The position numbers were made by a program, and so were the translations under genes. Positions 25,035 to 37,800 of a stretch of 64,000 bases of DNA are shown one piece after another. This DNA is from Alentia gelatinosa (lineage: Eukaryota > Annelida > Polychaeta > Phyllodocida > Polynoidae). The stretch covers positions 37,971,360-38,035,359 of the forward strand of contig OX465583.1 in assembly GCA_950022655.1 (NCBI GenBank), given 5' to 3'. The number at the start of each line of letters is the position of its first letter. The stretch's first letter is position 1. A model generated the notes under the pieces. The model was not told where the DNA came from, searched no databases, and was given only the letters and a program-made list of their open reading frames with translations.

Positions 25035-25853
25035 TCACATATGCACGGATGTGGTGTCTTGATTGGCTATGTCGAAGTAACTGGAATGCCCGTCTTGTGG
25101 TTTCCCATTGGACAGCAACACTTCCTTTGTCATCCTTTGAAACCCATTGCTTGGTCTGACACTAGTGGGACATGCCCCTCTTTGAGTGCCCGGCCCTTCT
25201 TCCTCAGTGGTAAAAGTTTGATTGTCGTGAGCCTGTTGTACGCCTGCACCAACCTGTAAGTCGCTTTCATTGAGACCCACCAGTTGCAGATCACGGAGCA
25301 TAATGAAATTTGTGTCTTTTAGGGGGTTCCCTCGCGCTTTGACCCGGAAGCTCAAGCTCTTGGCTCGCCGGATGTACTTCCCGATAACACGCGAGGTGCT
25401 CCTCCTTTCCCTGAGGCTCCACCTGGTGGGAGAACCGAATGCCAGCCGCCACTCGGGCAGAGAGAGTCGGTAGGAATTGTTACTGTTGATTTCCCGTTCC
25501 TCCATGGGCAAGCTGGTGTTATCTTCGTTAAAGTGCGCATGTCTGCTCTGCACGGCGTCTGTCATGCGCAGTCCGAACAAGGGACGCCGGTGTTCTCTAA
25601 GAGCCTCGTTAATCTCGTGAAACGAGTCCTCGCTCGAGTCCCCTAGTTTGCGTACCACCTTGGTTTTGTCGTACTGCGTATGCCCGACCGCGTGCTCCAC
25701 GAGATCAGCGCCGAGAATCTCGTGCTGCAGAGACATACGCAGTCCGACGGTGAGGGAAATGACCTTGAGAAAGATGAAGGACATGAGCGCGGTCCAGGCG
25801 GATATGACGACCACAGCCATCGTCTGTATGCCCAGTAAATGGGCGCTGCCTCC
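25035..25853 (-). CDS. Amt: Amt last coding exon with long C-terminal tail
   Basis: Starts after gttacag with GGSAHLLGIQTM, continues through the last membrane segment and LQHEILGADLVEHAVG, then a tail to residue 659. The tail (about 438-659) is cytoplasmic by topology. It holds a basic patch (near RWSLRERRSTSRVIGKYIRR) and many Ser/Thr. No known domain is recognised in it. Stop codon at 25037-25035. Confidence 0.92.
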   Translation of the reverse strand, partial: GGSAHLLGIQTMAVVVISAWTALMSFIFLKVISLTVGLRMSLQHEILGADLVEHAVGHTQYDKTKVVRKLGDSSEDSFHEINEALREHRRPLFGLRMTDAVQSRHAHFNEDNTSLPMEEREINSNNSYRLSLPEWRLAFGSPTRWSLRERRSTSRVIGKYIRRAKSLSFRVKARGNPLKDTNFIMLRDLQLVGLNESDLQVGAGVQQAHDNQTFTTEEEGPGTQRGACPTSVRPSNGFQRMTKEVLLSNGKPQDGHSSYFDIANQDTTSVHM

Positions 25854-28800
25854 CTGTAACAGAACAGAGCGCATCAACCAATCTCATAAAACGGGATATA
25901 TATTCCCAAATACTTACTGCTTACACCCATTGAATGATATGAGCATATGTATATAAAATGTAATCCCTGATCGGCTTGTAAGCCTGTCGTTCATAAATAC
26001 AGGTCATTTAAAACAAGAATGCAACAAAAAACTTTTAGATACTCTGGAAACAAATTTTTATCTAAAACCAGTGACCTTAAAATTTGGAAATATAAGAACG
26101 CAACTATGTGCAGCAGCAAGAACCAGAAAATAAATACACTAATTCTAGGAATTAGTACATGGACAAAAGTACTTTGAGTAAGAAATTTGTCACCTGGAAC
26201 GTCCGTCATTTTATATGTTTAGACCTACTTTCACATGTGGTACCATTAAACATGGTCGTCAGCCGAATGCTGCTTTTTTGTTACTTTCGCTTTGCTTGAT
26301 GTCAAGGGATACCTCTATCCTAAGCAAATGACAATGGTGTACCACTGATATGAAACGATACAACAGCTGAGGTTAGGTTATGTGAATATATGATAAGCAT
26401 ATTTTCTGAAGTGAGATTAAAAAGAATGTATCATACCCACAGCAGCCCAACACTGTCAGCACTCAAGAGCAGAGCTGGTCTCAAGTGGTCCGGACGTGAA
26501 AACAAACCAGCCGCCAGGAGGCCCCAAGCGCCCCCAACTGCATGCACGCCGACACAACCTGGTGGAGAATGTGGTAGAACTGAACAGTATACATACAAGT
26601 TATCTAGAGAATGGCTCTATAATGATCGATTCTATTCAATTTTAGCGTACAAGATGGTCAGCTTAAACCATTTGCAATAAGAATCAATGGGTCTCGCGCG
26701 TACAACAGCAATTTGAAGCTCTAGTGTCAATATGAAATTGTTGAGAGATAGAAAGAAAGAGAGAGAGAGAGAGAGAGATGTATAATGAATGGTTTGCAAC
26801 TATACTGGCTGTCAGAGCTATGTTAGCTCTGGTTGGGTCAAATCTGTAGCACCTCGACCTATTACCTGTAAGTGTCTGTTACTCCCCCAGCAGATGTTTC
26901 ATGTGACCTGGACCTATGCTTGGAGAGTGTGATGTTTCTCACTCTTGAGGCCATTTTAACATATTCTTCTTTCCTTTTGTGTGTATTTCTATTAGAATAA
27001 CTATAAAGGTAGACTTTCAATTTGGTCAGCTGTGAATATTTCTTAATAAGTATTTCTGCTCTCAAAACCCACGTATAAAAAGGACTTGGTCTGAGAGTGA
27101 GAATTCATGGACACGACCTGGGTTTAACCCCTGGCCGTGGTTATGAATTCTCACTCTTAGCAGACTAACCTCTTAGTTGTAACACAGTGTAGACAGAGGT
27201 GGTGGGCAATCAAGGTTTGTAACTTTCTGTGTGGGCGTGTATCGTCTGGTCCTAGAAAAAGATATGTTTCTATCAATGGTCGACAAGCTGACACACTGAT
27301 AAATGTGGGAGTAGGCAATAGGCATACCCTACGGTGCACCCCTCTCATAAGATCTCGCACTCTCTAAGTGGTATTCCGTACAAGGTTCTCATTGCGCTCT
27401 ATGGGAGAAGAATTCTTAACAAACTAGGCTTAGAGCCTTGAGAATCCACTGGCACACAGTATTCCCGCTAGGTGGCATCATTTAGGTTATAGGAATCTTT
27501 GGGTTACATTGATGTACGTCTTTAGCACAGGAGGCAGGCCAATGGATTCTCAAGGCTCTAAGCCTAGTTCGTTAAGAATTATTCTCCTATAGAGCGTAGT
27601 GAGAGTACAGAATACCACTTAGAGAGTGGGAGATCTTATGAGAGGGGTGCACCATAAGCGACATATGGCCAATGGTCATACATACCCACTGGATCGTCGA
27701 CCTTGAGCTTGTTCAGCGTCTCAATGGCGGACAAAGACAGGACGGCACCAACAGCTCCGATCACCACCCCTTCCCATGGCTGGGCGAACGCACACATACC
27801 TGGTCGTGAAGTAATTACATTATAAATCATCACAAATCAAATTATGAAACTACATTTTACATTGATAACAGAGTAATGCGCCACATTCTTGACGACCTCT
27901 GGAAGACACCATAAGACTAAAATATTTTGGGTATTCATGAATTCTGCATTTATTTTAGTGAAATAAACTGATTAAGATTATTTGGTATGTAGTAGATAAC
28001 ATTGATAGATTAGACTAGTGTGGATATGCAGGATTGCGGAATGAATTGTTAAAGATGAGATGCGTTTGTGAAAGAATATTTCGATGAAGAAAAGGGTTGT
28101 TGATGATATTGGCGGCCATTGCTTGGGTTGAGATTGTTGATGGCTTGTTCATATATGTCTTGCAGTGTATTTTCTCATACAGAAGGAGACAATGGGACAC
28201 ATCCTCACCACTGTAAGATATAAATCTTAATCGGAAAAAGGAATTTACATTCATTTCAAATGTGCGCCGAAATATGACAATCCTGGTGCGCTGAATACAC
28301 GTATGAAGTTCACACCGTAAATAATGCACTATATAGAGAAGTAAAAAACTCACCGGTTATTGCAACAAGAGCACCGAGGATACTATTTATCAAATATCCA
28401 ACATCTATCTGTCTCTTCTTGAAGATGTAGCTGTTAGGAAATATCAATAAAAATAGTTGCTTGCTAAAATACACAAGAATGAAGCGACATTTCTATTCAA
28501 ACACACAAAAAGTAACAAGCTAAAGAACAACGGTCTTAATTTAGAAATATATAATATAGATCCAAGATACACAGCCGTATTACCTTTCATTCTCAACAGG
28601 AATTCGGAAGATTTATTGGGTCATAAACACATGATGAAGGTATATGAAGCCTTGCGGGTGGCTTATTTAAGTAAATCCAGTGACACTCTGTATGGTATAT
28701 ACTCAGGGACACTCTGACTACAGGGGGTGTTGTACAAGCAGGATTTGTCAGTTAGAGTAGACATAGTCTGTATAATCTGGGTTAACAGGATTAACATATA

Positions 28801-31800
28801 CTCACTCACCTCAGGAGCAAACCCATGGTGCCGCCCCCTACCGACGAACACAGAGTGGCCACAGCAGATCTTCAAAATGAATGGTGATATCGTAAAACTG
28901 GATGAGTTTTAATCTTGGCCACCGTATGCCACGACTGGAGTTTGGCATAGTGACTTCATGAGGCGAAGCCGAGTGAAGTCCGGAGCCAAAACTCCAGGAG
29001 TGGAATGCGGTGGCCAAGATTAAAACGAATTAGGTTTAGATTTTATCCTACCCCATCTCCTCGATTTTGGAATATTATGTGGTCTATGCCAAACGGAAGA
29101 AGGAGAGAGAGGTACATAAATCAATTAGTTTTCAAGGACGTTCTTATAAGTACTATTCAGTGGATGGACTTTATGACTGGCTGCTAAATTGCGACTGGCA
29201 TGAGTATTGGAACACTACAGACGTGGATAAATTATGGTCCATAATAGAATTGAATATTTCGTCGTACCTTAATCATGTATGCCCTATTAGGAAAATTTCC
29301 GTCATGAGAAAGAACCATGGATCACGGATGAGGTTCTATCATTAATCAACGAAAGAATACTTGTGGTGAACAAACTAGAAGAAACTGGTGAACCCTTTTA
29401 TCTTTGTAAATCGAGAAATTTTGTTGACTAAATTGAGACATCTATATGGGTTATCTGGAACACTTTGTAACTGGTTGGACAATTATTTGACGAGGAGGAG
29501 GCAGATAGTTTGTTTTAATAGCATGGAATCGGGAACTGTTGACCTATAGTTCGGAGTACCACAAGGATCAGTATTGGGTCCGACCTTTTTAATCTTTATG
29601 TCAACGATCTAACCAATGCTATTAAAACTTGTAATAGTATTCAGTATGCCGATGACCTTGTGGTGTATACAACGGAAATGAGACAGGATACTATGCTAGT
29701 AAAATGGACTGAAGGGGTATCAGACATATCGCTCTGGTGTGAACAGAACGCCTTAACCATCAATGTCAAAAAACAAAAGCGATGTGGTTTTCTAGTAGGC
29801 CGCATCTTAAATATCTGGACCTGATTTTGGTGAAGTACAGAGGAGTGTCAAAACCTTACGTAAGTAACTACAAGTATTTAGGGGTGACCATGGATAGCTG
29901 TTTAGATTTGAGCAGGCACCTTAAGGACTTTACTAAAACAGTGAATTTTGTTATCCATCGATTAAGCATCTAATCATGAGTAACATAACCAGTAAAATCT
30001 ATAAGATAGTAATTAGACCCAAAATGGCCTATCTATTTGAATCGTCGAACCGTAAGGATATCGACCATCTCCAACGCCTTCAAAATCGGGCACTGAGATT
30101 AATTCTAAAATCATGGCACGAACGACAGAGTGTTGTACAGTTGCACAAAAATTGTAACATGCCGATGTTAATTGACAGGAGGATCCAACAATTGTTAGTA
30201 ATAATATATAAGATGTCAAAGAACAAGTCAATGATTGACCACAGGGAATTGTGCACAAGATCAGACGAGAAGGTTGAGTTTGTTGACAAAAGATACACAA
30301 CAAATTTGTATGAAAAGAGTCCCTTTCATTGAGGAGTCACCCAATGGAACAAACTGCCATCACATGTCCAAAAAGCTACTGATAAAGAGTCCTTTAAGAA
30401 AGAATTATGGTTGTTTAATAAAACACAGGTAAAGAACCAGTGAACTGTATACTATGGAACGACAACTAACACATTTCATTATCTCATCATTAACTTTTCA
30501 CTGATCCATGTATGATTGAATTATGTAACTGTCTTACTGGAAGAACTGTTTATCCAAACAGAAGTGAATAAAGATTTTTTAAAAAGAAAGAATTATCAAC
30601 CGGTATCTATTATGATTACCAATTGTCATTGACTATTTCTAACAGTATTCAATATTAGTCAGCGTCCCCATTCCATCGAAAGATGATACACAAATAGGGC
30701 ACGGAAAACGGGTACTTTACAACATAATCCACTCCCTTGATCTGTATTGATGTCAGATCTGCGCATATTGTACATACTTAAAGGAAGGGACCATACTAGA
30801 TCTTCTCACCCAATCCCAATTCATTAACACCGCTCACATATCCTGTCCTACTTGGTGGAGTTTGTGTAGTTTTCCCTTATATAACTTACCAAGTAAATGA
30901 TGCCAGGGAATTGTCCATCATCCAAAAAGGAAATAATGAACGCATTCAAATCAACAAATCATTATCCACGATAGGAAGTTAAAAGAAATACTATCCCGTC
31001 CATCAATGTCAATTTTAATTTGCCAGCTACGCAACAGACCTTATGATTAAGTAGTTAATCATGTAGCTGGAACTGGTTTGTCCTCAATCAATATAAAATG
31101 GAGCAAGGTATAAAAGAATGAATATTCCAATGCTGTTCACACCGGAAAGGGCATGTCTGTCATCACAGTTGATCTGGGTAGTTCCGGTTGAAAAGATCTT
31201 GATTAAAATCTGTACGCTTCGCTGGGCATGGTCACATCTAAAACTATCATTGGGAGGGTCGTTTTATGTGAGTGATAAATACCATGTACAATAACAAACT
31301 TTACCTTGCCGCCAACTTCCACTTCATACCGGATATGCCGAACGTACTTCCACAATTGAAACCCAGCCACCCCCACCTGCAACAACATGGATACAACAAT
31401 TCACTTATTTCTGTTTTTGTACCCTGAAAATGCTTTCATTTTGTACTGCAATAATCTAATGCTGGAGTAAGCCTAGCCCTTTAACTTATGGTATTCCCAG
31501 GCGAACCAGATTATCATGCCTTTGGGCAGTATTGATAGTAATATACAAAATCCTAAAGATCCTTGGCAGAATACAAGGGGGATATGAATGATAAAATACC
31601 ATTAGTTACCATTGCAGTATACTGAAATCACGTGACTTTGTTGTTTCTGGGTTTAAGGTGCTAGTGACAGGAGGGGAGCAACTGCAGGAACTACTAACAG
31701 TGTGGTGCTGTGTCAGGGAATTACATAGAAAGAGTTAACCCTTTCCTGACTAGAGTGCTACAAAGTAGTATTATCGCGGCGACGTCATATTGAGGTAAAC

Positions 31801-34800
31801 CTCCCCGACGGTGGTCTCTATATGAGAAGGCTATACATAAACATATGTGATAAATATATGATCCAATAATTCCACAACATGAACAGTCTATGGTATGTAT
31901 TACCTATTCACCTACCACAAGATATGGGCATTCCAATTTCTAGATTTCCAATTCACCTATAACTATACGAAAAGTCGCATGAATAAATGATTCCAGCAAT
32001 AAAATAGACATTTCCATGCATAAATGACTTGTTCACCTTCCACAAAACATTCCAATGAAAAGATTCACATATTCACCTACCACAACCTAAACATGTCCAT
32101 GCATGGATAGGTTGTTCACCCACCACAACTAAATTATTTCCATGTATGAATGGCCTAGAAACCTATCCCACCATGAAGATTTTAATGTGTAATTGAACTT
32201 TTCGCCTACCACAACATGAACATTTCAATGCATGGATAACCTGTTCACCTACCACAACATGAAGATTTCCATGTACAGATGAACTGTTCACTTACCACAA
32301 CATGAACATTCCAAGTAGGGCGTTAGTGGGGGATCCCATTTGTGGCGGCGTTTTCCGGTCGTAGCGGCAATGTCGGGGCTTCAGCATTAGCGTCGCCACC
32401 AGGCCAGTGACTCCCCCCACCAGGTGGACGGGGCCGTCCCCTGCCACGTCAATCACCCCAAGCGTCTTCAGCCAGCCATTTGATGACCACACCCAGTGTG
32501 CCGGGAAGCAGTAGACAAGGGTGTTGAGTGCCGAGAACACAATGTATGCCTCCAGCTTAGTACGTTCAGCCATTGCTCCTGGAGTAGGTGAATATTGGTC
32601 AGAGCACAGTTCACTTCATACATACAGGATCCCACTTACAGAATCTCAATAAATAGTCATGCAATTTCGTAGCAACTATATGTACCTGGTATGGCGAAAC
32701 CATGGGTATTAGAGCCAGTGGGACTATCTAATTGAGGCCATATGGTAAAACGTTCTAAGAAGCGCAGCTAAACATGCATATGATTCCACATAATAGTATT
32801 TAGTCTAGAGTATAGATTAGACACGTTGAAGAGGAAACACGCAGTAGAATTCTCACTGCAGGTATGATTTGAAAGGTTTTCAGGAAAGATGAGATGTTTA
32901 TTAATGGGTTTCATCACCCTCCAATAGCATTCGTACAAGAGTGGACCAGGAATAAGCCATGTATTTTTCTATGAGGCTTGAGCCAAATAAGAGAGGATGA
33001 GTATTACCAGCTCTACCAATGATGTCAAATCACCTGAGATATGAAATGCATAGAGCAGGAAATAACTAAGTTCAAGGTTAAACAATTTCAATCATAAAAC
33101 ACATCATCTATAACCAGCATTCTTCTACAGACATACTTGATGGCAGCCTGCCTGTTCTTCAGAATCAAAAGACAATCCTCTGGTAGCCAATAGCCTGTTT
33201 TGTATTTTACATTGAGAAATGTTTCTTATGTGACAGGAAAACATAACATAAATTACAATATATCTTTAGGCTTGTATTTCTCACTGGTTCGAAAGAGTAA
33301 GGATAGGCATGTGTTCGCTGGTAATTGGCAGCTATGCAGTGAAGACGTAATTCAATGGCGGCATCTCTCATGTGCATGCGCCAAACCCCTGGTGTGCGGA
33401 GAGTAAATCTGGCAGGCCGACTGTCACGTGACCATAGAGAAGGCCACTTACCACCAGCGTCGTCGAGCACGTAGCCAAGGAGTTAAACGATCAGCTGAAA
33501 TGACGACTTTTTGTACTGTGTCTTCACTGAATCAATCTGTCTGTGGGAAATTTGTTTTATAATAGAACCAAATGAAATCGTTGGACACTCTTTGTGATCA
33601 TAGTACAGTTGGTACGGAATGATCATAGGCATTTAGTAGTGAGATAGAAGAGACACATCACTGTAATCAATTTGATTAAGAGTGAATAATGAGATAATAT
33701 GAGTGAAGGCAATACAGGTAAATTGTAGTGGTGTATCCACTATGATTAAAAACAATGTATTATATATTTCAAAAAGCTTGAAAAGGTTGCATGACCGTTG
33801 ATTGGAGTCACACCAAATCAGATATCTGAGGAGAAAAAAAACATTAACGACTTTAGAGCTGAGATAATACAGACTTAAACAATAATCTCTAAGATCTCAA
33901 ACGATTTTGACGCTTCATTGATGGAACATGGACGCCTGAGTCAAACATGTAACTATCACCATCGTAAATGATCCTGAGAGTATGAATCAATACTTCAGTG
34001 AGATAGATAAAACTTCATCATCCACATTTGATAAAATAGTAACTCTAAATGGAAATGAGCCGACTGAAGTTGAAATATTACCAATAACTGAGCTGACACA
34101 GGAAGAAACTAACAACATCGAAGTTGCTGAGGGTGTGAGGGGACATGACAAAACTAAAGGGGTGAAATATCTTAAACTCGGACTGCTTTAAAAAGCTATA
34201 TTGCTCAGGTTTCCGTCTTTAAATACAGAAATGTTTAGAAAAATGATTAGAACCAGTTATTTTCCAGATTCCCTGAAATTATGAACACGTATCCCGGAAA
34301 AAGGATACTTGAGGCAACATTGTAGCTTGTGCCCAATAATTGTCCTTTCTACAATACCGCCCAGTCTCGTACGGAGTCCCACAAGGATCCGTGCAAGCTT
34401 GGGTTTGTGTTGTTTATTATATTCATAAAAGGAATTTCTAGCATTTTTAAATACTCGTTTATAACTATGTATGCGAACGACCTGGTCTTGAATATGCAAC
34501 ATGATATGTGTCAAATGTGCAAATGGTTTTCACTTAATCAACTCACAGTTAATATAGTTAAGAGTAAACTCATGTGGTATTGAAGAAAAAAATGTCCTCT
34601 CAAACAGTACCTGTGAAATTAATCATAGATCCTGAATGGTTGTACAAAAAGTTTAACTACCTAGGTTTTATCCTAGATTCTGAGTTAAATATGAAAGAGC
34701 AGATCAACGTCACCTTACATGGCGTACTGAAGAAACTTTTTAAATTGAGGAGTACATTAGGCAGACTTGCGGATAACAGCATAATGAAACAAATGATACT

Positions 34801-37800
34801 GTCTCAGACCAAATTATCTAGCTCTAAAAATGATAGAAACAAACTAGAGATAGTCATAAATGATTGTATGAGATGTGTACTAAGACTACTAAGACATGTA
34901 GAAATAAGTACAAATGAGATAATGAATGAATGTAAGCTTCGGCCTCTATACTCTAGAAGAGCTGTGCATCTTCTTTGTATGATATACTGGTTGTCTTTCT
35001 CCACATCGTAAGGAACCATCATAACTGAAACCACTTGAGACACAAGATACCAGTGTAAGATAAAACTAAAAGTCAAAAGACTGCGAACTGAACGCTTTAA
35101 AAAAACTATTGGACGATCTACCCAAGGACAAACAAACTATATCGAAAAGATCAATATTTAAGAATACTATCAAGAGACTTCTCCTAGGACCAGAAAAATA
35201 TGACCCGAAATAGCGGATGACAATTCTAAGTCACATGACCAGTCCAAAGTAATTATCATTTACGTTTATTTCCTGTTTTGTTAGAATATACAAGGAAGAA
35301 CGCCAAACTGACGGTGATTGTGTATTGACCCTATTTCTTCACTTGAATAAAAAACGCGGAAACTTTCCAGTGATAATAATATGGAATTATATATGAGAAG
35401 TAGCGTTATAGCGGTATCCAGTGCCCTTCTAGTCAAAGCTTTACAAAATTATTGAATTGTTAAATGCCTCTGTCAGTTCCAAGAACTTTCCTAGCAGTTG
35501 GAAATTAGTAAGTGCAATCCCTATCCCCAAGGCATCGGATTTCAAGTCAATGGACAACTGGTGCCTTATCTCGCATCTAAATGTCCCCAGCAAAATTCAG
35601 AAAAAATGTCTTTCTTTTTCAAAAAATATTCACACCAGTACAGTGAAGGAAATTATGTAGCTTGTTGTTTTGTAGACATTAAGAAAGTTTTAGATAGCAT
35701 ACACCACTGACTATTATTACTAAAACTTCAAACACTTCCAGAAATATTCAAAGACCTTGTCCATTGGCTGGAGAATAACCTACACAGGCCACAACAGTAT
35801 GTGTTTGTACTAAACCATGTTCTGAAATGTCAAATTAAACCTTCGGTGTACCCCACGGCTCTGTCCTGGGGCCCTTGCTTTTTGTGTTGTTTGCTAACAA
35901 CTTAGGTACTTCAATCCATTCCTCCTAGTCAATTCAATATGCAGATGAATACGTGTTATTCAGCTCCAACAAAGATACACTTCTAGCTCAATCTAAATTA
36001 CAAATGGACAGTCTCTTCGAATGGTTTACCGCAAAACAGCCTGACCGCGAACAAAAAAAACTCAGGTGCTTTGCCTCACAAACATCCAGAAATATTAGTG
36101 GCCGGTCGTTCAAATTTCCGAAACTCTGACAGTGTATAACTAAAGAAGCAGTTAAATGAATTTATCCGAGGTAGCCGTGTTCCACTGTTTGAGCATTGAT
36201 TATTTTTGTTTGAGAGGTTGTGAAAAAAGGACTAACTTCAAGGTCAACCAAACCAAAAGGTCCGAAGTGCTCAACTCCCCATATAACAGGGGTGTAAATC
36301 ATTGGAGTGCTCTAACTGCTTTACTACATAGGATGATGGAAAAAGAAGCGTTCAAAAACTGATCATACAACATATTGCTAATAAATAAGAGCAAACTGAC
36401 ATGGGTATACCCAAATCACATCTCATCAAACAAACAATACTATTTACTAAATCTCTATTTCCAGATTTGGAACTTCTGATTTTGATGTAACTTCAAGATT
36501 GCTACTATATATATGGATGAGAATGAAGTATCTGAAACCCTCAGGAGATATACTACTTATAAACAACAACAAAAAGTATTGTTAACCAAGGCCTAAGTAA
36601 GAGATCAGCCCGGTCGCTTTAGTCCTGCACAAGATTTGCCTATGCAACAAGGGCTCTAGTTGCCATGGGTCTCTTCGCTTTGAACTGTGGTAGACTGAAG
36701 ACTTGATTTGACCAGGTGGGTGTTAGCAGTACCAGTTCTCTGGTCTCATGACCTTTTTGTCTGTCCTTGCGCTGTAAATGCGTCCTTAGAAGTCTCTGCT
36801 GATTTCCGCTCGTTCAATTAGTGGCCAGAGTTCCCCACGCAATTCAGATTTTTTTCATGCACTCTCAACGGCTATCGAGTATATATATGGTTTAAAGCTG
36901 TACCAGCACAAACCCACTCAGCCGTTGGTTAGTGTTACACCTTATGGCTAGAAGGGAAAGAGGTTTGGCCATCTTTAACTGCTAAAAGCTGTATAGATAT
37001 CGATGTGATGAACCATTGCGGGATTCACACGTAGAGACTAATGTACCTGAGGTGGGTGTACTTAATACGAATACAGGTCACTACCACCCGCGCCACAATC
37101 CCCCGGTCACAATCTCCCGTCGGCGCAACACCGACTTCGGGTAGCTTTTTTTGCCCGCTTGTACCCTCACACACGCGGCCGCGGCCGGGTACCGACTCTG
37201 GGCATATTTTTTCCCGACTTCTACTACTCTGTGCTTGTACCCACAAATACACAGCATGTACAAGGCAGAAATGGTATACATCTTAACTGAATTGCATTAA
37301 TGTGGTTGTATATATATTATGAATGAAAATAACAATGAAAATGTTTGGAATTTTTTCTATAGGTACTTGCTCAAGGTGGAAGGTTTAAAAACCAATACAA
37401 CACAGATGCTACATATGTTTCAGATTCCATTTTATTTTCCACAATATGCGTGTAATGTCTTTGCTGTGATATATATTATATATAAACATAAACATAAGAC
37501 ACATTTAATTCATCACATTCCTTACACTATCATATTCCATCCACCATCGGCCAGACTGCAACCCACTCACTACTAGGCTTTTACACGGGGCATTGACACC
37601 TCCCACATGCCGCACGCGGACGGGTATAGACGGCTGTGGGGCGGGTGATAGTGACGCGTAACCCTTAATACCTTTCCCCTAATCTCAGACAATTCTCCTT
37701 TGGTATAAAATTCTCATAGCAAAGTGTTTTTGCAAGTCTCAAGGAAAAATGGCGAATTCGATTTACATGGAAGGACACACTTGGTACATAGTCTCAGACA

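Noticed and set aside
27091..27160. tRNA-derived SINE suggested by a GGGTTTAACCCC centre
   Set aside because: The sequence is the loop of a simple hairpin; no A-box or tRNA fold can be drawn.
31869..32295. CRISPR-like regularly spaced repeats
   Set aside because: Units are contiguous and degenerate without distinct spacers, and the DNA is animal; it is a minisatellite copied from an exon end.
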